A stretch of 64,000 bases of DNA. Origin: Bacillus pumilus. Lineage in GTDB: Bacteria > Bacillota > Bacilli > Bacillales > Bacillaceae. The notes below the pieces were generated by a model, which was given only the letters and a program-made list of their open reading frames with translations, did not search any database and was not told the origin of the DNA. The stretch covers positions 1,426,001-1,490,000 of the forward strand of contig NZ_LT906438.1 of the NCBI RefSeq assembly GCF_900186955.1, read 5' to 3'. Of the stretch, positions 56,243 to 64,000 are shown in pieces (the first letter of the stretch is position 1; each line of letters begins with the position of its first letter). Both the position numbers and the translations under genes were made by a program.

Positions 56243-59200
56243 TTGAAATTGAAGTTTCGCAAGACCGCAGGCTATCGTTTGATGAGTCTTTTGGTGATTG
56301 GTACTTTAACGATGACAAGCTTTGGGACGGTTCAAGCAACATCGACTTCTACCTCATATCAGGAGGAAGCTGTCTCCTCTAAGACTACAAAAGCAAAGAT
56401 CTCATCTAGATTAATGAAGCAGTTTCAGCAGGATGATCAGGTGACTTTTTTAATCAAAATGAAAGAGCAAACAAATACGCAAAATGTGGCGAAGGAAGCG
56501 GTGATCAAAGCCAAAAAACAGAAATTAACAGCGGCTAAAACGCAATACACAAAAAGATCAGCTGTCGTATCCGAATTAAGAGCAACGTCTGAAAAGACGC
56601 AGGAAGCGCTCCTTACGTATTTACAAAAGGAACAAAAGAAAAAGCAAGTGAAGGAGATTCATTCGTACTATATTGTGAATGGTTTAGCGGTGACGGGAAC
56701 GAAAGAAGTCATGGAAAAGGTGGCTGCCTTCCCAGAAGTAGATCAAGTGTTGCCAAATGAAACCCGTCAAATTCACCGGCCGGTTGATTTGAAGACGAAG
56801 CAGAAAAAACAAATGAAAGCAGTAGGTGGAGTCGAGTGGAACATTTCTCAAGTTCATGCTCCAGAAGCGTGGGCTTTAGGTTATGACGGTACTGGTACAG
56901 TTGTGGCAAGTATTGATACAGGAGTGGAATGGGATCATCCTGCTTTAAAGGAAAAATACCGCGGATTTGATCCAGCACATCCGAATGAACCAACTCATGA
57001 ATTCAATTGGTACGATGCTACGACAGGATCTGAAGCGCCATATGATGATTTAGAGCATGGTACACATGTAACGGGAACGATGGTTGGCTCTGAGCCAGAT
57101 GGAAAGAATCAAATCGGAGTCGCACCGGGCGCAAAATGGATTGCGGTGAAAGCTTTCTCAGAAGATGGTGGGACAGATGCTGATCTGCTTGACGCAGGTG
57201 AGTGGATTTTAGCACCAAAAGATGAGGCCGGCAACCCGCATCCAGAAAAGGCACCAGATGTTGTCAATAATTCTTGGGGAGGTGGACCTGGCCTAGATGA
57301 TTGGTATAAAGATGTCGTCAATACTTGGAGAGCGGCGGACATCTTCCCAGAGTTTTCAGCTGGCAATACCGATTTATTCAACCCTGGTGGTGAAGGATCT
57401 ATTGCGAATCCTGCGAACTATCAAGAGGTCTTTGCAACGGGTGCTACGGATCAAGATAACAAATTGGGGTCTTTCTCGCTGCAAGGTCCGTCTCCATATG
57501 GTGGCATGAAACCAGACATTGCCGCCCCAGGGGTAAACATTCGTTCATCCATTCCTGGGAAAGGGTATGAGGATGGCTGGAATGGGACGTCGATGGCTGG
57601 TCCGCATGTTTCAGCTGTTGTGGCTCTTCTTCGCCAAGCACAGTCAGATCTTTCTGTTGAAGAGATTGAACAAATTCTGATTGATACAGCGAAGCCGTTA
57701 ACTGATCAGCAATTCCCGGAATCCCCAAACAATGGCTATGGGGCAGGTTTAGTTGATGCAAGAGAGGCGATTACGGCATTAACAGATGGAATTGGCATGA
57801 TTGAAGGACAGGTGACAAACGAAGATGTTCATTTAGATGATATGAAAATAACAGATCAAGCCTTGACTCAAAAAGATAAGGCGGTACACCCACATAAGAA
57901 GCCTGCGAACATAAAAGAATTGAAAAAGGAAAAAAATCTAGCTGGTCCGTCCATCAAAGCTCTTCCAATGAAAGCGGAAATTAGTGTTCTTGAAAGCGGC
58001 AAGTCAACGTACACAGATGAAGCGACAGGGAGATATCAGCTTCCTCACAGTGCAGGAAAATTCACAGTGAAAGCGGAAGCTTACGGATTTGAATCACGCA
58101 CACAAACCGTCCATATTTCTTCAAATAAAACGGCAGAGGCGAATTTCGCCTTACAGCCACTAAAGAAACGAACGATATCTGGCACAATTGCCAACGAAAC
58201 AACGGGTGAAAAGATAAAGGATGCCACGGTTTATCTTGTAGAGGATGCGAAAATTAAGCCGGTGAAAACAAATGAATCTGGCGAATTTTCTCTTGAGGCA
58301 TTGAGCGGTGTCTATACCGTCAAAGTATTTGCCAAAGGATTTAAAGGATATTCTTTTACAGCAGATGTGACAGAAAAGCCAGTTGGAAAAAACATTCAGC
58401 TAGAGCCATTCATCGGCTTTGCTGGGGAAATTGGCTACGATGATGGAACAGCTGAAAATGCTAGAGCCTTCTATGATCCTGGCAATGGCTGGGCTGTGAA
58501 GTTTTCATTAGAAAAGGGGAAGAAACAAGCGCAACTCACAGGAGGGCTTTTCCGTTTCTGGTCATCAGAGTGGCCAGCTCCTGGAGGGAATGAATTTGCA
58601 GTTGAAGTGTATGACGCTTCTGGGAAGAACGGAGCTCCAGGGGAGAAAATGGCAGGACCTCTAAAAGCAAAAGCGCTGCGTAATGGGGAATGGACAAAAG
58701 TAGATTTAGAAGATCAAGCCATTACGGTGGATGGAGATTTCTATCTTGTCTATATTCAAACGAAAAAGAATACGGAATCTCCAGGGCTTGCAACTGATGA
58801 AGATGGACCAAATGCTGAAAGAAGCTGGCAGCTGACAAGCGGTGCATTTTCTCCTTCTCCAAAAGAAGAGGGAAATTATATGATTCGTGCGCTTGTTGAC
58901 TATGAAGCAGATGTGCCAGAGATTATATCTCCAAAGGCAGGCGTCATTACGAACAAAGATGAACTGGAGATTGAAGGCAAAGCCTCTCCTGGGCTTGATG
59001 TAGCGATCTATCAAAACGACGAAGAGATTGCCAAAGTGAAAGCAGATCAGTCAGGCGCCTTCAAAGAAAAGGTCACAGTTTCAAGTGGAGAGCATGTATT
59101 CACGGCTGCAACTGTTACGGATAAAGGTGCAACAAAACGATCTACACCAGTAAAGGTAATCATTGATCAAACAGCGCCAGCGCTCACTATCGATACACCG

Positions 59201-59746
59201 AAAAAAGGGGAAAAGACGAATAAAGAATCGCTCACTGTAGAAGGAAAGGTCACAGATGATCATCTTGATCAAGTCACCGTAAATGGAAAAAAGGCAACCA
59301 TAAAAGAAGGGAAGTATTCCGTAAGAATACTGCTTGAGAACGGGAAAAATATGATCAAAGTCACAGCGAAAGATGCAGCAGGAAACAAAACAACTAAAAA
59401 AATCAATATCGATGTCCAATACGAGGCACCTGAGATTTCTAAGCTGACTCCAGCAGAGAATGTCCATCTGGCATCAGGGGAGTCTGTTAAAATTTCATTT
59501 CACAGCAGAGAAAAGCTAGACGCAACGTTTGTCATTCACATGCCGCTGACAAATGCGAGATCAAAGCTTCAAAATACTACAGAGCTGCCGCTTCGCGAAG
59601 TATCGAGCGGAACGTATGAAGGTTACTGGACTGCTACTTCTACCGCCAAAGCAAAAGGTGCGGTCATTGAGGTGATTGTGCGAGATGATTATGGAAATGT
59701 CACAAGACAAAAAGCTTCAGGCACATTAAACATCAATGAAAAGTAA
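56243..59746 (+). CDS. bpr: Bacillopeptidase F, secreted subtilisin-family protease
   Basis: 1167 residues. Signal peptide (about 1-32, ending VQA), inhibitor-type propeptide (about 55-185), and a subtilase domain (about 195-515) with catalytic Asp225 (SIDTG), His272 (EHGTH) and Ser450 (NGTSMAGP). Repeated carboxypeptidase-regulatory-like and Ig-like beta domains follow to the end. B. subtilis Bpr is longer (about 1430), so this one has a shorter C-terminal region. TTG 56243 follows GAGGAGGAGGG. It sits between ftsZ and spoIIGA as in B. subtilis. Confidence 0.95.
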   Translation: MKLKFRKTAGYRLMSLLVIGTLTMTSFGTVQATSTSTSYQEEAVSSKTTKAKISSRLMKQFQQDDQVTFLIKMKEQTNTQNVAKEAVIKAKKQKLTAAKTQYTKRSAVVSELRATSEKTQEALLTYLQKEQKKKQVKEIHSYYIVNGLAVTGTKEVMEKVAAFPEVDQVLPNETRQIHRPVDLKTKQKKQMKAVGGVEWNISQVHAPEAWALGYDGTGTVVASIDTGVEWDHPALKEKYRGFDPAHPNEPTHEFNWYDATTGSEAPYDDLEHGTHVTGTMVGSEPDGKNQIGVAPGAKWIAVKAFSEDGGTDADLLDAGEWILAPKDEAGNPHPEKAPDVVNNSWGGGPGLDDWYKDVVNTWRAADIFPEFSAGNTDLFNPGGEGSIANPANYQEVFATGATDQDNKLGSFSLQGPSPYGGMKPDIAAPGVNIRSSIPGKGYEDGWNGTSMAGPHVSAVVALLRQAQSDLSVEEIEQILIDTAKPLTDQQFPESPNNGYGAGLVDAREAITALTDGIGMIEGQVTNEDVHLDDMKITDQALTQKDKAVHPHKKPANIKELKKEKNLAGPSIKALPMKAEISVLESGKSTYTDEATGRYQLPHSAGKFTVKAEAYGFESRTQTVHISSNKTAEANFALQPLKKRTISGTIANETTGEKIKDATVYLVEDAKIKPVKTNESGEFSLEALSGVYTVKVFAKGFKGYSFTADVTEKPVGKNIQLEPFIGFAGEIGYDDGTAENARAFYDPGNGWAVKFSLEKGKKQAQLTGGLFRFWSSEWPAPGGNEFAVEVYDASGKNGAPGEKMAGPLKAKALRNGEWTKVDLEDQAITVDGDFYLVYIQTKKNTESPGLATDEDGPNAERSWQLTSGAFSPSPKEEGNYMIRALVDYEADVPEIISPKAGVITNKDELEIEGKASPGLDVAIYQNDEEIAKVKADQSGAFKEKVTVSSGEHVFTAATVTDKGATKRSTPVKVIIDQTAPALTIDTPKKGEKTNKESLTVEGKVTDDHLDQVTVNGKKATIKEGKYSVRILLENGKNMIKVTAKDAAGNKTTKKINIDVQYEAPEISKLTPAENVHLASGESVKISFHSREKLDATFVIHMPLTNARSKLQNTTELPLREVSSGTYEGYWTATSTAKAKGAVIEVIVRDDYGNVTRQKASGTLNINEK

Positions 59747-59754
59747 CTTAAACT

Positions 59755-59786
59755 AAAGACACGACTTCTTGGAGCGTGTCTTTTTT
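59755..59786 (+). terminator. Terminator of bpr
   Basis: AAAGACACG / CGTGTCTTT with TTTTTT. Confidence 0.8.
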
Positions 59787-59836
59787 CTTTCAACAATTGT
59801 TTGAAGGCTTGTCCAGAAGAATACTCTCTCTCATTC

Positions 59837-59924
59837 CTCGACAAAAACAATAACAATCCACCAAAAGTTCTCTATCATCCCCAACAAGAATTGACAGACT
59901 TCCATCTCATGACTGTTTTATACT
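59837..59924 (+). promoter_or_regulatory. Spo0A-type spoIIG promoter
   Basis: TTGACA (59891-59896) and TATACT (59919-59924) are separated by 22 bases, the unusual spacing known for the Spo0A-activated spoIIG promoter. A box CTCGACA at 59837-59843 (TGTCGAG on the other strand) is one base from the Spo0A box TGTCGAA. Confidence 0.75.
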
Positions 59925-59983
59925 GGTACAAACAAGTGCAAGTACTGCTTTTGATTCTTTGTTTCAGATGAAAGGAGCAGAAG

Positions 59984-60913
59984 GTGGTCATTTATTTAGA
60001 TGTGATTTGGCTGTTAAACTTTTGTTTTGATCTATTGCTTCTCTTACTCACTGCATTTATTCTCAAACGACAAGTAAAAAAAAGGCGATATATGTTAGGA
60101 GCTCTCATTGGATCGAGCATTGTTCTCTTGCTCTTTACACCATTTGCAATGGTTGTGTCACACCCTTTAGGCAAACTACTTTTTTCTGTTTTCATCGTTC
60201 TTGCAACCTTTGGTTTTCAAAGATTTCGTTCCTTTTTTCAAAATCTGTTTGCTTTTTACTTTGTAACATTTTTGATGGGAGGAGGCATGATTGGGGTTCA
60301 TTCATTTTTGCAAACCAATACAGTGATTCAAGATGGCCTGCTGATTTCACAAAATGATGGCTTTGGTGATCCGATTAGTTGGCTTTTTGTTTTAACTGGG
60401 TTTCCTGCGATTTGGCTGTTTTCAAAGAAAAGATTAGGCGAGGTGGGTACGAAAAAAAGACAGGTTGATGAACAAGTGCTTGTGGAAATACACATTCATG
60501 GAGAGACCATCCGTTTAAAGGGACTCGTCGATTCTGGCAACCAGCTGTATGATCCTATGACAAAAACACCTGTCATGATCGTCCAGGCCGACCAGCTAAC
60601 GGCCATTTGCGGAGAGCCATTTATAGAGCTCATGAAACAGTCTCATCCTGTTGAAGTCATGCAAAAGATCGATGATCAATTTCCTCTTCTTGATCGATTA
60701 AGACTTGTTCCATATCGAGCGGTCGGTCATGATCACGGCTTTCTACTATGCCTAAAACCAGATACAGTCTTCATTTATTCAAAGACGCATATGATTCAGC
60801 CAGCTAAGTGTTTTGTTGGGTTGAGTCTCAGCGGTTTATCGGCAGATCAGGAATTTCAATCCATCATTCATCCAGATATGTTAGACGGGAAAATCATCCA
60901 GGGGGTGTCGTAG
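59984..60913 (+). CDS. spoIIGA: SpoIIGA, pro-SigE processing protease
   Basis: 309 residues. Five membrane helices in the first 150 residues, then a cytoplasmic aspartyl-protease-like domain with catalytic Asp183 in LVDSGNQLYDP. It dimerises in the septal membrane and cuts pro-SigE after the SpoIIR signal from the forespore. GTG 59984 follows AAGGAG. It forms an operon with sigE. Confidence 0.95.
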   Translation: MVIYLDVIWLLNFCFDLLLLLLTAFILKRQVKKRRYMLGALIGSSIVLLLFTPFAMVVSHPLGKLLFSVFIVLATFGFQRFRSFFQNLFAFYFVTFLMGGGMIGVHSFLQTNTVIQDGLLISQNDGFGDPISWLFVLTGFPAIWLFSKKRLGEVGTKKRQVDEQVLVEIHIHGETIRLKGLVDSGNQLYDPMTKTPVMIVQADQLTAICGEPFIELMKQSHPVEVMQKIDDQFPLLDRLRLVPYRAVGHDHGFLLCLKPDTVFIYSKTHMIQPAKCFVGLSLSGLSADQEFQSIIHPDMLDGKIIQGVS

Positions 60914-60971
60914 TTTTTGGTGATGTCTTTTATCTTACGAGGTCAACTTGACATTTAGAAGGGAGAAGAAG

Positions 60972-61691
60972 ATGAAAAAATTAAAATTTAAACTCACTTA
61001 CTACTGGTATAAACTCCTCATGAAGCTAGGTCTAAAGAGTGATGAAATTTATTATATTGGTGGAAGTGAAGCGCTCCCGCCTCCATTATCAAAGGATGAA
61101 GAGCAGGAGCTGCTTGTCAAATTACCAAAGGGTGATCAAACCGCAAGAGCGATTCTGATTGAAAGAAATTTGCGTTTAGTCGTTTACATCGCAAGAAAAT
61201 TTGAAAACACAGGTATTAATATTGAGGATTTAATCAGTATCGGAACCATTGGTCTGATCAAAGCAGTCAATACATTTAACCCAGAAAAAAAGATCAAGCT
61301 TGCAACATATGCTTCGAGATGTATTGAAAATGAGATTTTGATGTACTTACGTCGAAATAATAAAATCCGGTCAGAAGTTTCGTTTGATGAGCCGCTCAAC
61401 ATTGATTGGGACGGAAATGAACTGCTTTTATCAGACGTACTTGGAACAGATGATGATATTATCACACGCGATATTGAAGCAAATGTAGATAAAAAATTGC
61501 TGAAAAAAGCGCTCGAGCAATTAAATGACCGCGAAAAGCAGATCATGGAACTAAGATTTGGCTTAATTGGTGGTGAGGAAAAAACCCAAAAAGATGTCGC
61601 TGACATGCTTGGGATTTCACAGTCTTATATTTCGAGGCTTGAAAAAAGAATTATTAAACGATTACAAAAAGAATTTAATAAAATGGTCTAA
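60972..61691 (+). CDS. sigE: RNA polymerase sigma factor SigE (pro-form)
   Basis: 239 residues, the same as B. subtilis pro-SigE. The first 27 residues are the basic, membrane-binding pro-sequence; the predicted cut is between Tyr27 and Tyr28 in EIYYIGG. Region 2 ([39 protein letters not shown]) and region 4 ([18 protein letters not shown]) are complete. It directs early mother-cell transcription. ATG 60972 follows AAGGGAGAAG. Confidence 0.97.
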   Translation: MKKLKFKLTYYWYKLLMKLGLKSDEIYYIGGSEALPPPLSKDEEQELLVKLPKGDQTARAILIERNLRLVVYIARKFENTGINIEDLISIGTIGLIKAVNTFNPEKKIKLATYASRCIENEILMYLRRNNKIRSEVSFDEPLNIDWDGNELLLSDVLGTDDDIITRDIEANVDKKLLKKALEQLNDREKQIMELRFGLIGGEEKTQKDVADMLGISQSYISRLEKRIIKRLQKEFNKMV

Positions 61692-61769
61692 AAATTTTTT
61701 TAAAAAAGCTCTGTCCCTGCACTGTCAAAGGAAACAACCTTTTTTTTCATGATTCTCGTCATCGCTCGT

Positions 61770-61798
61770 GCATATTTTTCCATCCCAAGGAGATACTG
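61770..61798 (+). promoter_or_regulatory. SigF/SigG promoter of sigG
   Basis: GCATA (61770-61774), 14 bases, GGAGATACTG (61789-61798), a close match to the SigF pattern. It lies 37 bases before sigG. Confidence 0.6.
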
Positions 61799-61834
61799 AA
61801 CTTTGTACAACAGCTCCTGTAGGGAGGGAAAAAA

Positions 61835-62614
61835 GTGTCCAGAAATAAAGTGGAAATCTGCGGAGTCGACACCTCCAAGTTGCCTGTTCTGAAAAACGAC
61901 GAGATGAGAAAATTGTTCAGACAGCTGCAAGATGAGGGTGATGATACAGCAAGAGAAAAGCTAGTCAATGGCAATTTACGGTTGGTTTTAAGTGTGATTC
62001 AGCGTTTTAACAACAGAGGCGAATATGTCGACGATCTCTTCCAAGTAGGCTGTATCGGATTAATGAAATCAATTGATAATTTTGATTTAAGTCACAATGT
62101 CAGATTTTCAACTTATGCGGTTCCTATGATCATAGGAGAAATCCGTCGATACTTGCGTGATAACAACCCGATTCGGGTGTCTCGCTCGCTAAGAGATATT
62201 GCCTATAAGGCACTTCAGGTCCGTGAGAGGCTGATTAGTGAGACAAGCAAGGAGCCAACAGCAGAAGACATTGCCAAAGTGCTGGAAGTGCCTCATGAGG
62301 AAATTGTCTTTGCCCTAGATGCGATTCAAGATCCTGTATCTTTGTTTGAACCGATCTATAATGACGGAGGAGATCCGATTTATGTGATGGATCAAATTAG
62401 TGATGAACGGAACAAAGACACACAATGGGTGGAAGAATTGGCCTTAAAAGAGGGCATGCGTAGGTTGAACGACAGGGAAAAAATGATTCTTCGCAAACGC
62501 TTCTTCCAGGGCAAAACGCAAATGGAAGTTGCCGAAGAGATCGGGATTTCTCAAGCACAAGTCTCTAGGCTTGAAAAAGCAGCCATTAAACAAATGAATA
62601 AAAACATCTTTTAA
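61835..62614 (+). CDS. sigG: RNA polymerase sigma factor SigG
   Basis: 259 residues, forespore late sigma factor. N-terminal anti-sigma-contact segment SRNKVEICGVDTSKLPVLKN, regions 2 (RLVLSVIQRFNNRGEYVDDL), 3 and 4 (EVAEEIGISQAQVSRLEK) are complete. GTG 61835 follows AGGGAGGG. Read-through from sigE is possible, since no terminator is seen between them. Confidence 0.97.
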   Translation: MSRNKVEICGVDTSKLPVLKNDEMRKLFRQLQDEGDDTAREKLVNGNLRLVLSVIQRFNNRGEYVDDLFQVGCIGLMKSIDNFDLSHNVRFSTYAVPMIIGEIRRYLRDNNPIRVSRSLRDIAYKALQVRERLISETSKEPTAEDIAKVLEVPHEEIVFALDAIQDPVSLFEPIYNDGGDPIYVMDQISDERNKDTQWVEELALKEGMRRLNDREKMILRKRFFQGKTQMEVAEEIGISQAQVSRLEKAAIKQMNKNIF

Positions 62615-62642
62615 AGCCGCCGCTTCATGTGCGGCTTTTTTC
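62613..62642 (+). terminator. Terminator of sigG
   Basis: AAAGCCGC / GCGGCTTT with a 10-base loop and TTTTTT. Confidence 0.8.
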
Positions 62643-62704
62643 ATTCTTGTGAGAGAACACGCCTCTAGTATTGACTCTGTTATTTTTTTCATTTAATCTG
62701 TTTT

Positions 62705-62735
62705 TAACAAATGTTATTTTAGATAGCATTTGTTA
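62705..62735. promoter_or_regulatory. Candidate operator of the SorC-type regulator gene
   Basis: Inverted pair TAACAAATG (62705-62713) and CATTTGTTA (62727-62735), 22 bases start to start. The same 9-mer recurs three times before the next gene. Confidence 0.55.
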
Positions 62736-62765
62736 GGGAACACTTAAGCGGAAAGAAGGGTTATT

Positions 62766-63704
62766 ATGACATTCCATGATGAAAGAAGGCTGCTCATTAA
62801 GGTTGCGCATATGTATTATGAAGAAGGCGCCACTCAATCTAACATCGCAGAAGCGGTTGGGGTTAGCCGTTCGCTCATATCGAAATATTTGGCAAAAGCA
62901 CGTGAAGCAGGAATCGTGGAAATCATTATTCATGATGAAGTCAACCAACAGTATGGATCGTTAGAAAGAAAAATAGAACGCAAATATGGGCTGCGAGAAG
63001 TCGTCTGTGTGGAAACACTCAGCAAAGACACAACCAAAAGCCGAATCGGTGCCGCGGCGGCAAGCTTTTTATTAAAAGTGATGAAGGATGGACAAGTTAT
63101 TGGGTTTTCCTCAGGGACAACGCTGCATGAAATGGCAAAAGCGCTTACCTCTGTTCAGCACTATCCATCCGCGACATTTGTTCCGCTTGTCGGAGGTGTG
63201 GGAAATGAAGATGTCGATATCCACGCCAACTATATTATTGCGAGATGCACAGAGGCACTCAAATCTAAATGTGAGTTTTTACATGTACCTGTCATGCTTG
63301 ATACGAAAGAAGCGAAAGATGTCCTGATCCGGCAGCCGTCAATCAAAAAAGTGATTGAACTAGGAGAATCATCAAATATCGCGGTTGTCGGAATTGGTGG
63401 TGTTCCGCAGCATTCAACGATGGTGAAATCTTATATGACAAGCGGTGAAGAGGACATCCTTCAAGCAAAGGATGTAGCAGGTGACATTTGCTATAACTTT
63501 ATTGATCATCAAGGGGAAGTATATCCCCACCCATGGAACGACCGGGTGATGGGCATAAGCCCCCAAAAGCTAAAAGAAATTCCACTTGTCATAGGTGTCG
63601 CTGGTGGCGAAGAAAAAATTGAAGCAATTCGGGCGGCATTAGCAGGTGGATTAATTCATGTATTAATTACCGATGAACGAACTGGAGATGCCTTATTAAA
63701 GTAA
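62766..63704 (+). CDS. SorC/DeoR-type sugar-binding transcriptional regulator
   Basis: 312 residues. An N-terminal helix-turn-helix (GATQSNIAEAVGVSRSLISKYLAKAREAGIV, read as two parts) is followed by the SorC sugar-phosphate-binding domain (GFSSGTT, PLVGGVG, VVGIGG, GVAGGEEK). Such proteins sense a phosphorylated sugar and control its catabolic operon. ATG 62766 follows GAAGGG. I recall an ylmA-type gene after sigG in B. subtilis, not this one, so it is an accessory locus. It likely represses itself and the next gene through the 9-mer operators. Confidence 0.88.
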   Translation: MTFHDERRLLIKVAHMYYEEGATQSNIAEAVGVSRSLISKYLAKAREAGIVEIIIHDEVNQQYGSLERKIERKYGLREVVCVETLSKDTTKSRIGAAAASFLLKVMKDGQVIGFSSGTTLHEMAKALTSVQHYPSATFVPLVGGVGNEDVDIHANYIIARCTEALKSKCEFLHVPVMLDTKEAKDVLIRQPSIKKVIELGESSNIAVVGIGGVPQHSTMVKSYMTSGEEDILQAKDVAGDICYNFIDHQGEVYPHPWNDRVMGISPQKLKEIPLVIGVAGGEEKIEAIRAALAGGLIHVLITDERTGDALLK

Positions 63705-63731
63705 CTACCTAATATCATTAGGTAGTTTTTT
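63703..63731 (+). terminator. Terminator of the SorC-type regulator
   Basis: 11-bp perfect arms AACTACCTAAT / ATTAGGTAGTT, 3-base loop, T-run; the stem starts in the stop codon. Confidence 0.85.
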
Positions 63732-63751
63732 TGAGTCTTTAGACTCAAAAA
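63728..63751. terminator. Second palindrome after the regulator
   Basis: Perfect 11-bp arms TTTTTGAGTCT / AGACTCAAAAA with a 2-base loop, overlapping the T-run of the first terminator. It can act in both directions. Confidence 0.5.
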
Positions 63752-63776
63752 GATTGAAAATTTTATCGATTTTAGC

Positions 63777-63882
63777 TTGACACAAAGTTGACACATCATA
63801 TAAACTAAGTTCATAACAAATGATAAACAAAATAACAAATGTTACAATAAACAGATTTTTGTTAATTTTTATAACATTTGTT
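63777..63882 (+). promoter_or_regulatory. Promoter with three regulator boxes before the right-edge gene
   Basis: TTGACA (63777-63782), 16 bases, TATAAA (63799-63804). AACAAATG boxes follow at 63815-63822 and 63834-63841, and the inverted form CATTTGTT at 63875-63882. The first box begins about ten bases after the -10, so bound protein would block transcription. Confidence 0.6.
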
Positions 63883-63947
63883 AAAAGTTTCAGATTATAT
63901 TTCTAGCAATCTATTGAGAATCAAGAAAACCTGAAAGGATGATTTAG

Positions 63948-64000
63948 ATGTCAATCTATCAACAATTGTTAGCTCGAGAACGCAGTGGAGATCCAATCAA
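63948..64000 (+). CDS. Start of a gene under the SorC-type regulator (partial)
   Basis: ATG 63948 follows GAAAGGATG. Seventeen full codons are visible (MSIYQQLLARERSGDPI) before the window ends. From memory, NAD(P)-binding SAF-domain oxidoreductases of polyol or sugar-acid operons begin similarly, but this is too short to assign. Confidence 0.55.
   Translation, partial: MSIYQQLLARERSGDPI

Noticed and set aside
56709..59467. Several minus-strand frames of 78-128 codons opposite bpr
   Set aside because: Antisense shadows; low-complexity or His/Leu-rich products and no ribosome binding sites.
61184..61606. 140-codon frame opposite sigE
   Set aside because: Ser- and Phe-rich antisense shadow of a conserved sigma gene.

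Overview
This window is a chromosomal segment of a Bacillus of the B. pumilus / B. safensis / B. altitudinis type. The evidence is near-complete gene-order agreement with the B. subtilis ylaF-to-sigG chromosome segment, close but clearly diverged protein sequences, and AGGAGG-type ribosome binding sites with many TTG and GTG starts. The species group is an inference from recall of B. subtilis gene order and proteins; no database search was run. Almost every gene has a B. subtilis counterpart in the same order and orientation. I found no rRNA, tRNA, IS element, prophage or CRISPR array.

Layout. 1-8.9 kb: a partial secreted protein, then ylaF, typA, ylaH, ylaI, ylaJ, ylaK, ylaL, glsA2, ylaN and ftsW. 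9-12.5 kb: pyruvate carboxylase. 12.5-14.2 kb: a structured repeat lying between two copies of a terminator hairpin, then a photolyase gene that looks inserted relative to B. subtilis. 14.2-21.7 kb: ctaA and ctaBCDEFG, the heme A and cytochrome caa3 oxidase locus, with three identical ResD-like boxes between ctaA and ctaB. 21.7-36.9 kb: the ylb region. It includes a forespore sRNA gene (csfG type), rsmD-coaD, ylbJ, ylbK, the YlbL protease, a second copy of the repeat, ylbM, ylbN-rpmF, gerR, ylbP, panE and bshC. 37-56 kb: the division and cell wall (dcw) cluster mraZ-rsmH-ftsL-pbpB-spoVD-murE-mraY-murD-spoVE-murG-murB-divIB-ylxW-ylxX-sbp-ftsA-ftsZ. 56-62.6 kb: bacillopeptidase F and the spoIIGA-sigE-sigG sporulation sigma cluster. 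62.7-64 kb: a SorC/DeoR-type sugar regulator with five copies of a candidate operator, followed by the start of its likely target gene.

How the genes work together. The dcw genes make lipid II (MurE, MraY, MurD, MurG, MurB) and assemble the divisome (FtsL, PbpB, DivIB, FtsA, FtsZ). SpoVD and SpoVE are the sporulation-specific synthase pair embedded in the cluster. SpoIIGA processes pro-SigE in the mother cell, and SigG acts in the forespore. GerR, YlbJ, YlaJ, YlbD and the csfG RNA belong to the same developmental programme. CtaA and CtaB make heme A for the CtaCDEF oxidase.

The least ordinary features are the repeat element whose two copies each sit between duplicated terminator hairpins, the replacement of the FAD-proximal tryptophan in the photolyase by phenylalanine, the CTG start of ylaK, and the regulator-operator set at the right edge. 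Several long open frames are shadows. Where the longest frame began upstream of the real start, I trimmed starts using Shine-Dalgarno position and recalled family length.
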